Source: Pelagophyceae sp. CCMP2097
Taxonomy: Eukaryota > Sar > Pelagophyceae
Direction: 5' to 3'
NCBI GenBank assembly: GCA_026770575.1
Contig: MU657176.1
Span: forward strand, 425,804 to 489,803
Length of the DNA stretch: 64,000 bases
Position 1 is the stretch's first letter, and the number at the start of each line of letters is the position of its first letter. Shown piece by piece: positions 41,546 through 53,900 of the stretch. Below the pieces are notes generated by a model. It did no database searches and was not told the DNA's origin. It saw nothing but the letters and a program-made list of their open reading frames with translations. Both the position numbers and the translations under genes were made by a program.

Positions 41546-42565
41546 CCGCGCGACGCCGGCGCGACGAGGCGGCGACGCGCCGACGCGCTCTTCGAAGGCG
41601 CCGCCGGCCGCGGGTTTCCCCGACCGGGCGCGCGACGTGAGCCGCTCCGTTCACGAGCCGGGCAACGCCGATAGAAGTTTGGTTGTACGTGCAGCTCCAA
41701 AATGTTCCGGAATGTGCTGGAATTCGTCCGTCGCAAATCCGCAGCCGAGAGACCGCACGTCCGCGCGACCCTCCACGCCAGGTGAATCAAGCGCGGCGTC
41801 GCCGAAGGGTAGCATGAGAAAGCTACGTGCCAGGTCAATCAAATCTCACGTCCTTTTACTGTGCATTTAAAGATTTTCACCGCGATTTTGGCCGAAACGG
41901 AGGCCCGCGCGACGATGCGGGCTACGCCTGCCTTGCTATCGGCTTGGCCTGCTTCGCACAGTGCCTTCGAGCGTTGCGGTTCCTCTCGTTGAAGTGCAAG
42001 CCTGTCGACGTGGGAGCGGACAACTTCCGAGCCCCTTTGGTGCCTCGGATGCCCGCCGGCTGCGCCATCTTCATCAACATTGTGTTCATGGCCCAGTACT
42101 CGGCCGAGGACCACTGCGACTTCCTCGGCAAGAGAACCCGCGCCTGCAAAGTCGCCCGACCCGCAAAGTGCAAAGTCGCCCGACCCGGACGGTTTCGCGC
42201 GCAGTGGCCTGCGTGAAATGCCTTTGCGACGACCCCGCCCCGAGGCCTCTATCTCGGCGCGTGTGTGATGTACTTTGGCCAGAAGAACTCCCGCGCATTG
42301 GCGCAGACGGATGTCGTGGACGGCAAGCATGTCGAAGTCGCCCTCGACGACCAAGTCCTCGCCAAGGAAAAGCCCCTCGTATTGCCGCTCTGAGGGCCAC
42401 CGCGCTGAAACGAATTCGCGCGGACGCGCCCAAAGGCGCACACCTTTCACGAAGACGTACCAGGGGGGGGTATCCCAACGACAACGCCGCGGCACTAATG
42501 CAATGCTCAAATCTTCGAACAGCACCGTACGACAAAGGCGCCAGAGACCGCGGGTATACAGAGTA
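41546..42565. other. 1-kb region with one weak candidate gene
   Basis: On the plus strand a frame from about 41890 reads CLAIGLACFAQCLRALRFLS and then FINIVFMAQYSAEDHCDFLG, and near 42250 RGLYLGACVMYFGQKNSRAL. This is possibly a small membrane protein split by an intron whose donor lies in a duplicated 19-bp unit (42145-42163, 42169-42187, TGCAAAGTCGCCCGACCCG). I could not find a splice pattern that joins the parts in phase. The rest of the region shows no convincing coding frame; long antisense frames run across it without domain matches. Confidence 0.3.
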
Positions 42566-44975
42566 TCATACAGAGTTACATTCGGAGGATTCGGAGGATA
42601 CATCCTCACGCGCCGAGCGGGGCCCTCGACTTTCAAAAGCTACGGCCGCAGCGGTGAGCGGCGCGGCCGCCTCGATGAGCGGCGAGGTCTCCTCGGCCTC
42701 CTCGAAGCTGGCGCGCATCTCGGAGCCGGTTCGCGTCCCCGTGTCGTCGTCGCGCGCCGCCAACGTCGCAGCGTCGGCGGCGGCGTCAAGCTGGTGGCAC
42801 GTCCGCCGCGCGGGCGCCGGCCGCGCGTCGGCGAGGGCCTTGAGCACTGCAATCGTCTCGGCGACGCTCAGGCGCGCCTCTGGCCGCTGGCTCCAGCACG
42901 TGCGGACCACGTCCGCCAGCGCCGGCGGCATGCCTAGACAGACGCGGGTCGGCGTCGGCCGGGGCGCCGCGGCACCGCGGAGGAATGCTTTACGGATAGC
43001 GACGCAGGCGGATTCCCCGAAGAAGGAAAAACGCACCTTGTGGTACGGCGGGCCGCTCGCCGGCTGCAATTTTGGACATCACTGTAAACGCCTGCGGCGC
43101 GTTTGGCGAATCCGTGTCCGCAAACGGCGGAAAGGTGGTCCACATGGCGACGAGGAGCATGGAGAAGCTAAAGGAGTCTGTCAAAGCCATTCTTTGCCTG
43201 CGCGGCGGGCTTTCGTTTCCGTCGCGGTCGGCGCCGGCGGTGGACAGCGACGCCAGCCCGCCGGTGATGAGCTCCGGCGCCATAAACGCCGGCGTGCCGA
43301 CGCCGGCGGTGCACGTGTTCATGGCGGCGTCGTCGTTGCGCGAGAGGCCAAAGTCGCAGAGCTTTGCGACGTTTCTCGGGGCCACCAAGACGTTGGACGG
43401 CTTGACGTCTCTGTGTGCGGTCCCGCGCGCGTGCAGAAAGGCCAGGCCGCGCGCGATGCCGAGCGCCAGCGCGCCGTAGTCCCGCACGGGCAGGCCGCGC
43501 GCGCGATGGGTGTAGACGTGCGCATCTAATGACGTGGAAACGAATTCGGTGACAATAAAGGCGTGCTGGGCGTGGAGCACGACCCCATAAAATGCTACAA
43601 TATTCGGATGGTGCAATTTGGCCAGCGCGGAAGCCTCGTTGCGCAGCTGCGCCTTGTTGCCGCCGTCCCAGTGGAAGCAGGGCACGCGCTTCGCGGCGAC
43701 GACGCTGCCCGCGTATTCCGCGCGGAAGACTTGGGCCGTCGCCCCCACGCCGACCATGGCCCCAAGTACAAGCTCCGCCGGGTCCATGATCCAGTCCGCG
43801 GACTCTGTTCGCAGGCCGCCGCCGACGAGGCCCCGCAGAGCCTCTGGCGGTGCGCCGCCAAAGGACCTCTGCGCCAGCCGCCGCGCCTTGTAGACGCAGG
43901 CCGCCCGGCGGCCGTTTGGCGGCCGGCAGGCGAATACGCCCGCGACGCAGACGAGCGCACCGAGGAGGACGACGATGAGCTTGGCCCGGGCGTTGCGCCG
44001 CAGCGCGCGCCAGAGGTCAAAGGGGGTGTCGTCGTCACCGTCGTCCGTCGCAATCGTGCACGTCAGCTGCAGCGGCCGGGAGATGGCGTAGTAGACCCGC
44101 GCGCGCTGCAGCCGGCGGCCCGCCGCCGGCGAAACCCGCGAGCCGTCGACTCGGAGGCGCCGCGCCGTTATAGCGCGCGCCCCCGGCCACACGGGCTGCG
44201 CGACTTGGAGTGAGACTTTGACGCAGTCGACGGCATGCGTCGCCGTGTAGGGGCAGCCGTAGCGGTAGATGGTCGTGTCCCAGGTGGCCCAGCCGCGCGT
44301 CGCGGGCACGCTCTCCGCGAGCACGGGGCCGACCTGCTGCCCGGACGCCGTGTCGTTCGAGGAGCACGTCCGGAGCGTCATCACCACTCGGAGCTGCGCG
44401 CACGACGGCGCCGCGAACGGCCCGTCGACGCAGGCCCACGTCACGTTGAACGTTCCGGCGGGAACCGGCGAAGGCAGCGCGCTGAGCCAAAGGCCTTCGA
44501 TCGTCGTCGGCGGCGCTGTCGGCACAGCCGTCGGCACAGCCGACGGGGGCGGCGACGGGGCTGCCGTCGTCGGGACAGACGTTGGGACCGCCGTCGTCGG
44601 CAACGACGTCGGCAACGACGTCGGGGGCGCCGTCGTCGGAGGCGCCGTCGGGAGTGCCGTCGTAGGGGCTGCTGTCGTCGGGGATGCAGTCGTCGGGGAT
44701 GCCGTCGTCGGAAAAGCCGTCGTCGGAACAGCCGTCGTCGGCACCGCCGTCGTCGGGGGCACTGTCGTCGGGGGCCACGAGGGGGCGCGCGTTGGGGCGA
44801 GAGTTGGCACGGGCGCCTGCGCCGTGCCTTTCCGCGTCAAAGGGAGCGCCGTCTGGGCCGTCTGCGCCGGCGCGGCGCCGCCAAGGTCCGCTCGGCTGGC
44901 CGTCGCGGCGAATCCGCAGGACAGCGCCAACGCGAATAAAACCAGCCGACTCGGAGGCGCCCACATAGCCTTCAT
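42566..44975 (-). CDS. Receptor-like protein kinase with Thr/Pro-rich ectodomain
   Basis: Predicted exons (minus) are 43235-44975, 43037-43177 and 42566-42933, giving 749 residues. A signal peptide (MKAMWAPPSRLVLFALALSC) is followed by a mucin-like tract of PTT(A/S/V)P units (for example VPTTAVPTTAFPTTASPTTA), a beta-rich ectodomain with paired Cys (TWACVDGPFAAPSCAQLRV, YRYGCPYTATHAVDCVKV) and a transmembrane helix (AKLIVVLLGALVCVAGVFAC). The kinase domain resembles the TKL group: Gly-loop GAMVGVGATAQVFRAEYAG, VVAAKR, HRDVKPSNVLVA, LCDFGLSRN, GTPAFMAPELI and SFSFSMLLVAMW, then the C-lobe MPPALADVVRTCWSQRPEAR. The internal 57-bp segment 43178-43234 keeps the frame but breaks the kinase motif; a GC-AG intron there restores STADSFSFSM. 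Confidence 0.8.
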
Positions 44976-45334
44976 AGCCTCGCTACCTCGCGAGCGCCGA
45001 TGGGCAATCGGCGCACCGATTTCTTCTCCAGATAATTCGGGTCGTCAGCTCATCGACCCGGCGTCGCGAGGGCTCAGCCGTCGACCCGGACGTCTTCCTT
45101 AAAAAGCTTTCGTCAGGCCACCGCGTTTGGCCTTTTCGTAAACAGACATTTTTCAGCCATTTTGTTCCTGGCGGACCTCGCGCTCTCAAGGGTACTGCGT
45201 CGTTCGCTGCGGCCGCCATCGCGCTGGCTTCGACTCTGGGGAGGGGCTCGAGAGAGCGGAGACGACAGAAGATGCATTTTCGCGACTTAGCCCGGAAAAG
45301 GGACCTTTGTTCACATCTCTTACGCCTGCTCGCC
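44976..45334. other. Intergenic, upstream region of the receptor kinase
   Basis: 359 bp between two minus-strand genes. It contains GGAAAAGGGACCT at about 45294-45306, a motif shared with two other upstream regions. No coding frame looks real. Confidence 0.4.
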
Positions 45335-46269
45335 TCACGCGGGCTGCGCGCCGTACTTGTTGTGCGCTTGGCCGTCGAGGAAGTCTGCGAACTCAAAGTC
45401 TTTGTCGCAGGTGAACCAAAACGAGAGGACGAAGCGCTTGCCGGCGGTGACGCGGTGGACTTTGTGCCTGTTCTCCTCTGACGAGGCGAAGAGCACGACG
45501 CGGCCCTTGGACGGTTCGATTTCTAGATGCGGGTCGAAGAACTCGAGCATGCCGCCCTCAAAGTCCGTCGAAGCGTCGGAGAGGTAAAGTAGGCCAGAGT
45601 ACTCGTAGTGCTCGGTATTGTCCCTGTCGACGTGGGCCTGCCAATACTCGTCGTGCGGGCTCTCCGGCGCCCAACTCGAATTCTCGCCGCTCAGACGAGT
45701 GATAAACGTCGGCGCCGTAAAGTACAAAGGTTTGGCGGTGTCGAACGTGGACTCGACTAACACCTTGAGGCGATTGATTACTTGTTTGTATAAAGCGTAG
45801 TCTTCTGAAGAGAACAAACCCGGCCGCGTCTCGTGCACGTTCGAGAGGCGCGCGCCCGGCGCCATGACAAAACCGCTGTTGATGTCGAAGATCGTCGGCC
45901 CGCCGAAGTTCGAATCGGCGCCCGCGGCGGCCATGCCCTTTTCGGCGATGCTGCGCAGGCTCGCCACCTCGGCCGCACTCGCAAAGTCGGAGACCGTGGC
46001 GCGGTCGCAGCCCGCCGGCCGACGCGCGCCGCACGACGTCGGAGACCTACCGCCGCAGTTTGTTGTTTCCAAGGCACGCAGGCCGCGGCCTCCACGACGC
46101 ACCTGCACGCGATGGGCCAGCGCTGCGTGCCCCCGCTCTTGCGTTGCAGCAGCGCGACCGCGAGGCCGAAAACCGCGACGGCGGCGTGTGGGAGGAAGCG
46201 CCGCGGCCGGCGCGCCGCAGTCGGCGCCGGTGCGGCCTCCTTCTTCGCCTTTTGCTTCTTCGGCGCCAT
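45335..46269 (-). CDS. OGFOD3-like 2-oxoglutarate/Fe(II) prolyl-hydroxylase-type protein
   Basis: Predicted exons (minus) are 46103-46269 and 45335-46046, giving 292 residues. A lysine-rich cytosolic start (MAPKKQKAKKEAAPAP) and a single helix (HAAVAVFGLAVALLQRK) give a type II membrane protein, probably Golgi/ER. The double-stranded beta-helix domain has the iron ligands His-x-Asp (AHVDRDN) and distal His (RHKVHRVTAGKR), with the 2-oxoglutarate-binding Arg/Lys in GKRFVLSFWFTCD. GLLYLSDASTDFEGGMLEFF and EPSKGRVVLFASSEENRHKV match the OGFOD3/PKHD type. The reaction is expected to be protein or small-molecule hydroxylation; the substrate is unknown. Confidence 0.75.
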
Positions 46270-46516
46270 GGTCCGAACCAGCAGACTCGGCCCGGGACCT
46301 CGAGGGGCTCGGGCACGGACCTCTGTCCACAGTGCGGCCCGCTCGGCCCGGGGCCGCCGCCTCAAAGACTTCTAGTACTTAGCTGAAATATTCGGCGACT
46401 CTTTCAAGATCTGCTGTGCCGCGCCCCACGCGCGTCTCACAGCCTTTTGGGGGTCTGGTCGTCCAGCTCTCCCCCCGCACGCGGCGGCCTCGCTGCTTTA
46501 ACATTTAAGGAATGGA

Positions 46517-47550
46517 TCACTTTTTGCTCGCCGTGAGCTGTTGCGCGGCGTAGATGGCGACGATACCGCCGACGGCGACGACCGCGCCCTTGGCCCCTGC
46601 GCGCGCGAGCGCCGAGACGATGAGGCCCGCGCTGACGACGCCGACGAAGATTGCCGAGACGCCCTCGAAGAGCGGGATGCCCAGCACGAACGCAATCTAA
46701 GCGGGGGATGCGTGAAACGACTCGCCCACGCAATGGAACCTTGCCATGACTCTCGACTCAAGGGCGAGGGCGGCGCACCATGGCGCCGGTCCACGCGCCC
46801 GTGCCTGCGCGGGGTCGTCGTCGGAAGGGCGTCGTTGGAAGGACGCGGGCAGGTGGTGCGGGCCTCACCCGGGAAGGGCACGCCGACGAAGGCAGCGAGG
46901 GCGGTCCACCGCGCCTTGCCGTCGCCGAGGACGTCTGAGCTGAGGCGACGCGCCTTGGAGAGCGGCTTGGCTAAAATCCTCTGGACCACGGGCGCGCGGA
47001 GCGCCAGGATCAGCGGCAAGACGGGGATCATGTTGCCCAGCACGGAGAGCAAGAAGACCTTTGGGAGCGGCACCTGCGCAATAGTGTATACATACCCGCG
47101 CGTCGGCTGCCGGCGCGCCGCGGCGCGACGCATCGTCGACGCACGCCCATGATGCACCCGACGGGGATCGCGCCGCGCAGCTCGACGACGGGCATCGCGG
47201 CGATCATGGCGATGATCGCGGCGTCCGGCACGCCCGTCGAGCTACACGGTGGTGGTCGTCGAAGGGTCTCGTCGACAACGACGCAACGAGCCGAGGGCTC
47301 CGCGCGGCTGCCCGACGTACCGCAGGTATGTGGCCACCTTTTCGCCGATCTTCATGTGCGGCACCGCCGCCGTGGCTGCCGCCGCGGCGAAGGCCGCCGT
47401 GGGCTTGGCGATCGCGACGGCGACGCTGGCGGCCAGCCCCGCCCGCTGCAGCAGCGCCGGCGCGCGGAGCGACGGCTTCGGCACTGCGCCGACGCGCAGC
47501 GCCGCACCGCAGCGGAGCCACAACAGCAGAACGACGCACGCGGCCTTCAT
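46517..47550 (-). CDS. Plastid small-multidrug-export-family membrane protein
   Basis: Predicted exons (minus) are 47321-47550, 47145-47241, 46869-47073, 46779-46804 and 46517-46696, giving 245 residues. The N-terminus MKAACVVLLLWLRCGAALRV with A-L-R and a following Ala-rich stretch suggests plastid import. The membrane part has the Sm_multidrug_ex (COG2426, PF06695) signature: TGVPDAAIIAMIAAMPVVEL, RGAIPVGCIMGVPLPKVFLL, SVLGNMIPVLPLIL, then GTGAWTGAMIAFVLGIPLFE and GVVSAGLIVSALAR. Chloroplast homologues exist in plants, but their transported substance is not known. The short exon 4 (26 nt) carries the conserved GTGAWTGA loop. Confidence 0.82.
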
Positions 47551-47963
47551 CCTCCTTCGCGATACGAGATTCGAGTTGCCAAAATAAATTGATTTCTCGC
47601 TAAACCTCAAGTGCAAGGTCGACAATTCAAATTTCTTAAATTTCTTTTAAACGAGGGCTTTGCGCTCTTCCTGCGCCGCGGTCGGGCGGGCAGACGCGCA
47701 CGGACCACGGTGGAGAAGAGCTCGAGACAGGATGCAGAGCTGCGTCTCTGCGTGGCGCCGAACGCTGCATTCTAAAGCTGTAAAAACAAATTTTCGAACT
47801 TTCCGGCGACGGAGCGGCCGCACGCGAGCGAGCGACCCGACGGGGGCTTGTCAGGGAAGCCTCGCCGGCGCTGCCTCCACTGAAAGCATCCACATCGCCG
47901 ATCTTTTAAAATTTGAATAGCCAACGAGCTTTCCCGGCCGGCCGAGCTGGAGTCGCTGCGGAC
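47551..47963. other. Divergent intergenic region, no gene seen
   Basis: 413 bp between the plastid membrane protein (minus) and DNMT5 (plus), so it should hold both promoters. AT-rich stretches (AATTTCTTAAATTTCTTTTA near 47629 and TCTTTTAAAATTTGAATAG near 47902) lie near the ends. No coding frame looks real. Confidence 0.4.
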
Positions 47964-50900
47964 ATGCCGCCTCGCAAGAAGGCCAAGGCGGCGGCGAGCC
48001 CGCAGGCGACGATCACGTCCTTCTTCAAGGCCAAGCCCGCGCGCACCGAGCCAGTGCAGGGCGCCGTCGACGAGGCCGCCGCAGTGGCGGGCCCTTGTTC
48101 GCCCGTCAAGGCCGCGGCCGCGGCGGCGAGCTGCGACGACGACGCGCGGGCGTCGCCGCGGCTGAAGACCAAGGCGCGGCCGAGCTACACCGAGCAGGCA
48201 GAGGTTGCCGACGAGGCGCGTGCCTCGTTGTCGACCACCGTCCATCGCCCCCGAGGGCCGGGCGACGGTCATCCTCGCGACCCACAGGCCGCTTCTCGAC
48301 CGAGGCGCACGAAAAAGGCGCCGCGCCGCGTCCCACAAATGCCTGCGCGTCTCTGGCTCTCGGTGGCGAGTCGGGCGGCGCTCGCCGTCCGAGCGTCCGA
48401 CTCGGGGAGCGTTCGACGCCGGATCAACAGGCGACGGCCTCGAAGGACTTTTCCTACGGCGACGTCGTGGCCTCCGACGACGACGGCGAGATGGAGAAGG
48501 ACCCCGGCGACGACGGCGAGGACGATGCTTTTGAGGCGAAGAAGCCCCGCGGCGCGAAAAAGGCGGGCCCCAAGGCCGCCAAACCGCGCAAGCCCGCGGT
48601 ACGCCGGCCGCGTCCACATGCCGTCGCAACCATCCGTGGTGTCTCCCACTCGGTGGCGTCGTTCCGAGGCGTCGTCGACAGGTCCGAAGCGCCAAGCGCG
48701 CGGCCGTCGTCGAGGAGGAGGAGGAGGAGGACGTCGCGGCGGAGGACGACGCGGAGGACGACGGCGCGTGCGACCCGAGGAGGCATGCGATCCAGGCCGT
48801 GCCGCCCGCGTACCGCGAGGCGAAGCCCGCGGCCGCCGAGGCGGCGGCGCCCGCCGAGGCGGCTCCTGCGGAGGCGGCGTTGCTGGCGCCCGCGGACGAA
48901 GCGGTCGCCGCTGCGGCGGAGCCGCCCGCGGCGTCTCGCCGGTCGAGCCGGCGCGAAGTGGTCGCGGCGTCGGGGGCGTCGTCCGCGTTCGACTTGATGA
49001 TGAATTCCAAGCAGCCCGCGCCGGCGAAGAAGCCGCGCGCGCGCGCGACGGCGAGCCTCGCCTCGATGGGCACCGACGCCGGTGACGAAAAGTTCTCCGC
49101 GGATCTCGATAATGACCTGCCTGTGCTCTCGCGGCCGGCCGACATCTTCGCTGACGTCGTCCGGCGCTTCCCCGCTCTGGGCGACTTTGCCAAGCGGCAG
49201 GCGCGGCCGCTGCGCATCGCGACCATGTGCTCGGGGACGGAGGCGCCGCTGATCGCGCTGGAGCTGACGTCGCAGGCGTGCGCGACGCAGTTCGGCGCCG
49301 CTCTGGACGTCCAGCACGTCTTCTCGTCGGAAGTGGAGCCGTTCAAGCAGGCGTACATCCAGCGCAACTTCGCGCCGAAGCTGCTCTTCCGCGACGTGCG
49401 CGAGCTGGGGGACAAACAGGCGCACACGGCATTCGGCGCTTTAGAAGACGTCCCGCAGCAGCGCGACTTCTTCGACATGCTCGTCGCGGGCACGTCCTGC
49501 GTCGACTACTCGAACCTCAACGACCGCAAGAAGCAGCTGGACGAGGGCGGCGAGTCTGGCCAGACGTTTTATGGCATGTTCGAGTGGGTCCAGCGCGCCC
49601 GGCCCGCCTTTGTGCTGCTGGAAAACGTCTGCGGCGCGCCCTGGCCGGGCATGAAAAAGAACTTTGCCTCTATCTCGTACCACGCGAGGCACATCAGACT
49701 GGACACGAAGCACTTTTACCTGCCGCAGACGCGCACTCGAGGCTATATGCTCGCCGTCGCGCACGAGCGCTGCGGGCCTGAGATCCTGGACCACTGGGAG
49801 GCCATGGTTATGAAGATGCGGCGGCCCGCGAGCGCGTCACTCGAGGCTTTCATGCTGGCGGCGGACGACGCGCGCGTCTCCGCTGCCCGAGACGATTTGA
49901 AGCATACGACGCGGAACAAGAACGACGTGCCCTGGGATAAGTGCGAGGCGCGGCACGCGCGCGTCCGGTCCGACGAGAAGCTGGGGCAGAAAAGACCGGT
50001 GACGAACTGGTCGCATGGGACGAACAACGCCCAACTTCCAGACTTTGCTTGGCGAGACTGGGCCCAGGCGCAGACGGAGCGTGTCCTAGACTCCATCGAT
50101 ATCCACTACATGCGCCTCGTCAAGGAGGCGACCGACCCGAACTTTAAGACGAGTGTTTGGGACCTCTCCCAGAACGTCGACCGCATTAATCCGGTCACGT
50201 CCAAGCTCGGCATCTGCCCCTGCCTCACGCCGTCCCTCTGCGCCTACGTGACGAACCAGGGCCGGCCCGTCATCGGCGTCGAGACGTTGGCGCTGCAGGG
50301 CATTCCAATTGACGACCTTTTGCTGACGCGCGAGTCCGAGGACAACCTCACCTCGCTCTCGGGCAACGCCATGTCCACGACCGTCGTTGGCGCCGCGATG
50401 CTCGCCGCGATGATGTGCCTGCCCGACGCGGCGAAGTTGCAGATGGGCCTCGTTTCCGCGGTTGAAATGGAAAAAGTGGCGTCGATGCTGCCGTCCGCGG
50501 CCATGCCCACCGCCGTCGTCGTCGACGAGTCGACGACGGCCGGCGCGGAGCCGTTGGTCATGGGCGCGCGCGAGCCCGGCGCCGATGACGCCGACGCCAT
50601 GTTCGGCGCCGGCGGCACGGTGACGTACGCCTCTTTGCAGCGCGCCGCCGAGCTCACCTGCCGCCGCTGCTTCTGCGAGTCGCGCGGCAGCAACGCTGCC
50701 GCGGCGATCCGGAAATGTGCGCAGTGCGGCCACACGGCCTGCGCCGCCTGCGCCGGCCGGCCGGAGCACGACTACGCCGACTGCGGCGTGGAACGCCTCG
50801 ACCCGAAAAGATTCGAAGCAATATTCGCCCACGCTTTACCCGCGCAGCTCCGTCTCCGCGGCGTCACGCGCGACGCGCTCAAGGTCCTCGTCGACGCGGC

Positions 50901-53900
50901 GCGGGCCTCGAAGGCCGGCGACTCTGCGGAGGACGACGGCGCCTGGCTTGACGCTTTGGACGCTTTGGACGGAGCGCACTTCCGCCTCGCCGAGGTGACG
51001 CGCGGCGCCTCCTGGCGCGCGAGCTTCGTCGACGCGACCGGGGCGCTGCACCTCGAGCTCCACGTCGACGCTCTCCGCAGCGAGTGGCTCGTCTCGGTAG
51101 ACCCGCCGTCGATGCGCGGCGCCCTGCGCGACCGCCTCAAGAACGCCGTGCTCCGCGGCACGCCGTCGGGTGCGGGCGGCCTCATGGACGCCGTCGAGTG
51201 GACCGTGCGCCTGCCTTGGGACGACGTCGCCGCGCTGAGCATCGAGTCGACGGGGCCCGTCTTGGGCACTTTCTCGTCGACGTTTGCCATGGAGGACGAG
51301 ACGCGCGGCCAGTCGCAGCGGTCCAGGCTCGTCGTCTCGGGCTGCGCGGACATCGACGGCACGTACGAGGCGCTGCCGAGATGCGCCGCAGCGCTCACGT
51401 CGCTCCACAAGCGCGTATCGGCGCCGGAGCAGCGCGACGTCTACTGCTTCCTCGAGTCGCAGCCCGTCGGCCCTGCGTTTGCAGATGGCTACGTCTTCGC
51501 CAGGGACTGGCGCAAGCTCCACCTCGGGGAAAGCCGCGCCTCTACGATTGCTACGCTGTCGTCCGACTGGCGGCCGCCTTTGGTGGACGACGCCGTCGGC
51601 ACGACGCCGCCCGCTTTCAAGCAAGCCGCCGACGCGTCCATCGCCAAGTGGGTCGCCGTCGGCGGCGCTTTGGAGGCCGCGGCCGAGGACGGCGTCGTGA
51701 GCTCGTTTTCCGCGGAAGCCTGGCGCGCGTCGGCGACTGCCAAGGGCAACGGCGCCGTCGACCTCGAAACCGCGTCGCCCTTTGAGATGGTGACGGTGCT
51801 CCAGGCCTCTGTGCCGCTCGGCGACGTTGCGGGGAAATCGTCCGTCTGGAACGCGCCGGACTGGGCGCCGCTGTCGGCGGCGCGCCTCGGCAGCTCGGGC
51901 CGCGTGGCCGCGCGGACGGCGCGCGAGATTGGCTTTTTGACGCCGCGTTTGGTGCTGCCGGCGGCGCTCGAGGCATGGCAGACGGTATCCAACGCGACAG
52001 TCTTGGGGGACCGCCTCGCCTTGGGTGGGACGTGCTGCGCCGTCTGCGCGCCGACGCCGCCTTCCTTGCAGTGGGCGCGCGAGGCAGGCAAGCGCGCCGC
52101 CTCGTTCGTCGCCGTCGAGGACCCGTACTCGGCGGGCATTTATGAGCGCGCGCTCAAGGACCGGCCGCCGACGTTTGCAATGCACGCCCGCCTCCGCGGC
52201 GGCGACGGCGACCTGCGCATCGCGGTCAACGCGACGGCGCTGGCGACGCGGGCCTTTGCGTCGCTGCCGGCGTCCATCCACGCGCGCGCGCTCAACGGCG
52301 GCACGAAACTCGAGTGGCGCCTCACCAGAGGCGAGACGACGCACTGCCGCGAGCGCGAGGCCGGCCGGCCCTTTGCTTTGAGTTCGAACCGCGGCGACGC
52401 TCCGGCGGCGCAGCCGGCGGCGTTCGTCGCCGCGGGCGCGCCGCTGCGGCCGGAGCAGCTGCGGTCGCTGACGTGGATGCTCGAGATGGAGCGCGGCGTC
52501 GACGTCGTCGAGGAAGAAGTCGTCGACGAGACGCTGTCCGCCCTCGGCTGGCGCGCCGAGGCGCGCGTCCAGGTCTCGACGCGCGTGCGAGGCGGCGTCC
52601 TCGCCGACGCGGTCGGCTACGGGAAGACGGCGATCACGCTCGCCCTCGTCGACGAGACGCGGAGGGCGGAGCCGCCCGAGCTCCCGGCGTACCTCAAGAC
52701 GCAGCGTCGGCGCTCCGACGGGTTTCCCGACGAGGCGGCGGACCCGGGCCTGCGCGCGATCCCGTGCAAGGCGACTCTCATCGTCGTGCCCAAGCACTTG
52801 ATGGCGCAGTGGCCGGCCGAATTGAAAAAGTTCCTCGGCAAGCGCTCCGCGTCGTACAAGGTCATCACCATCGCGTCCATGAAGGACTTTTACGCTCTGA
52901 CCGTGGCCAAGGTCCTCGAGGCGGACATCATCTTTGTGGCCGTGTCGACGTTCCGCTCCGAGGCGTACTTTGACCACCTGTCCGCATTCGCTTCCGTCCA
53001 CCAAATGCCGAAAAAGGGCGGCCGCTACTTCGAAGAAGTCCACGGCCGCGCTGTGGCCAACGTCGAGCGCTACGTCGGCATCTTGACGAACAAGGGCCCG
53101 CAGGCGCTGCGGGCCGCGCAGCAAAAGGACCGCGCTTTGCTCGACGTCACCATCGAAGTGAACACTTCGAAGAAGCAGGCCTACAAAGACTCTGCGCCGA
53201 AGCGCGGCGCGCGCGAAAAGTCGGCGCCGATCAAGTCGCACAACGTTAAAAAGGCGGCGAAGATCTCAGCGCCCTCGGACGACGACGACGACGAGATGGA
53301 GGAGGAAGAGGAGGCCGCGGAGGCAAAGTGCCCGGTGGACTGGCGCAAGGTCAAGGCGCCGCCGCTGCACATGTTTTACTTTGCGCGCAAGGTCGTCGAC
53401 GAGTACACGTACCTCGAGGCGCGCGACGTGCCCACGATCCAGGCTTTAAAGGCGCACGCGTCGTGGGTTTTATCGGGCACGCCGCCTTTAGACGTCTTTG
53501 ACGACGTCAAGGCCATTGCCGCGTTTCTGGGCGTGCACCTCGGCGCTTCCGACCCCGTGGCGCTCACCAAGCGCGGCACCGTAGCCAAGCGCGACGCGGC
53601 CAAGGAGCTCAGCGGGTCGGAGCTCTTCCACGAGTTTCTACAGCGCCGCTCCGCCGCCTGGCACGCTCGGCGGCGCGACGTGGCGCAGGCGTTTGTGAAT
53701 CGCTTCGTGCGGCAAAACGTCGCGGAAATCGAAGAGATCCCCTTCGAGGAGCACCTCCGGAAAGTCGAGCTGCACTCGGCCGAGCGCGCCGTCTACTTGG
53801 AGCTGGAGCACCACCTCCGAGCGTTGGAGATGCAGACGTCGAAGCACGCGGGCCGCGGCCGCGCGGGCGCCGCGCGGTCGGACCGCGAGGCGCGGCTCCG

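Noticed and set aside
50836..53241. An 801-residue open frame antisense to DNMT5
   Set aside because: It is Arg-rich, has no domain, and is explained by the codon bias of the sense gene (GCC/GAC-rich codons rarely give stops on the other strand).
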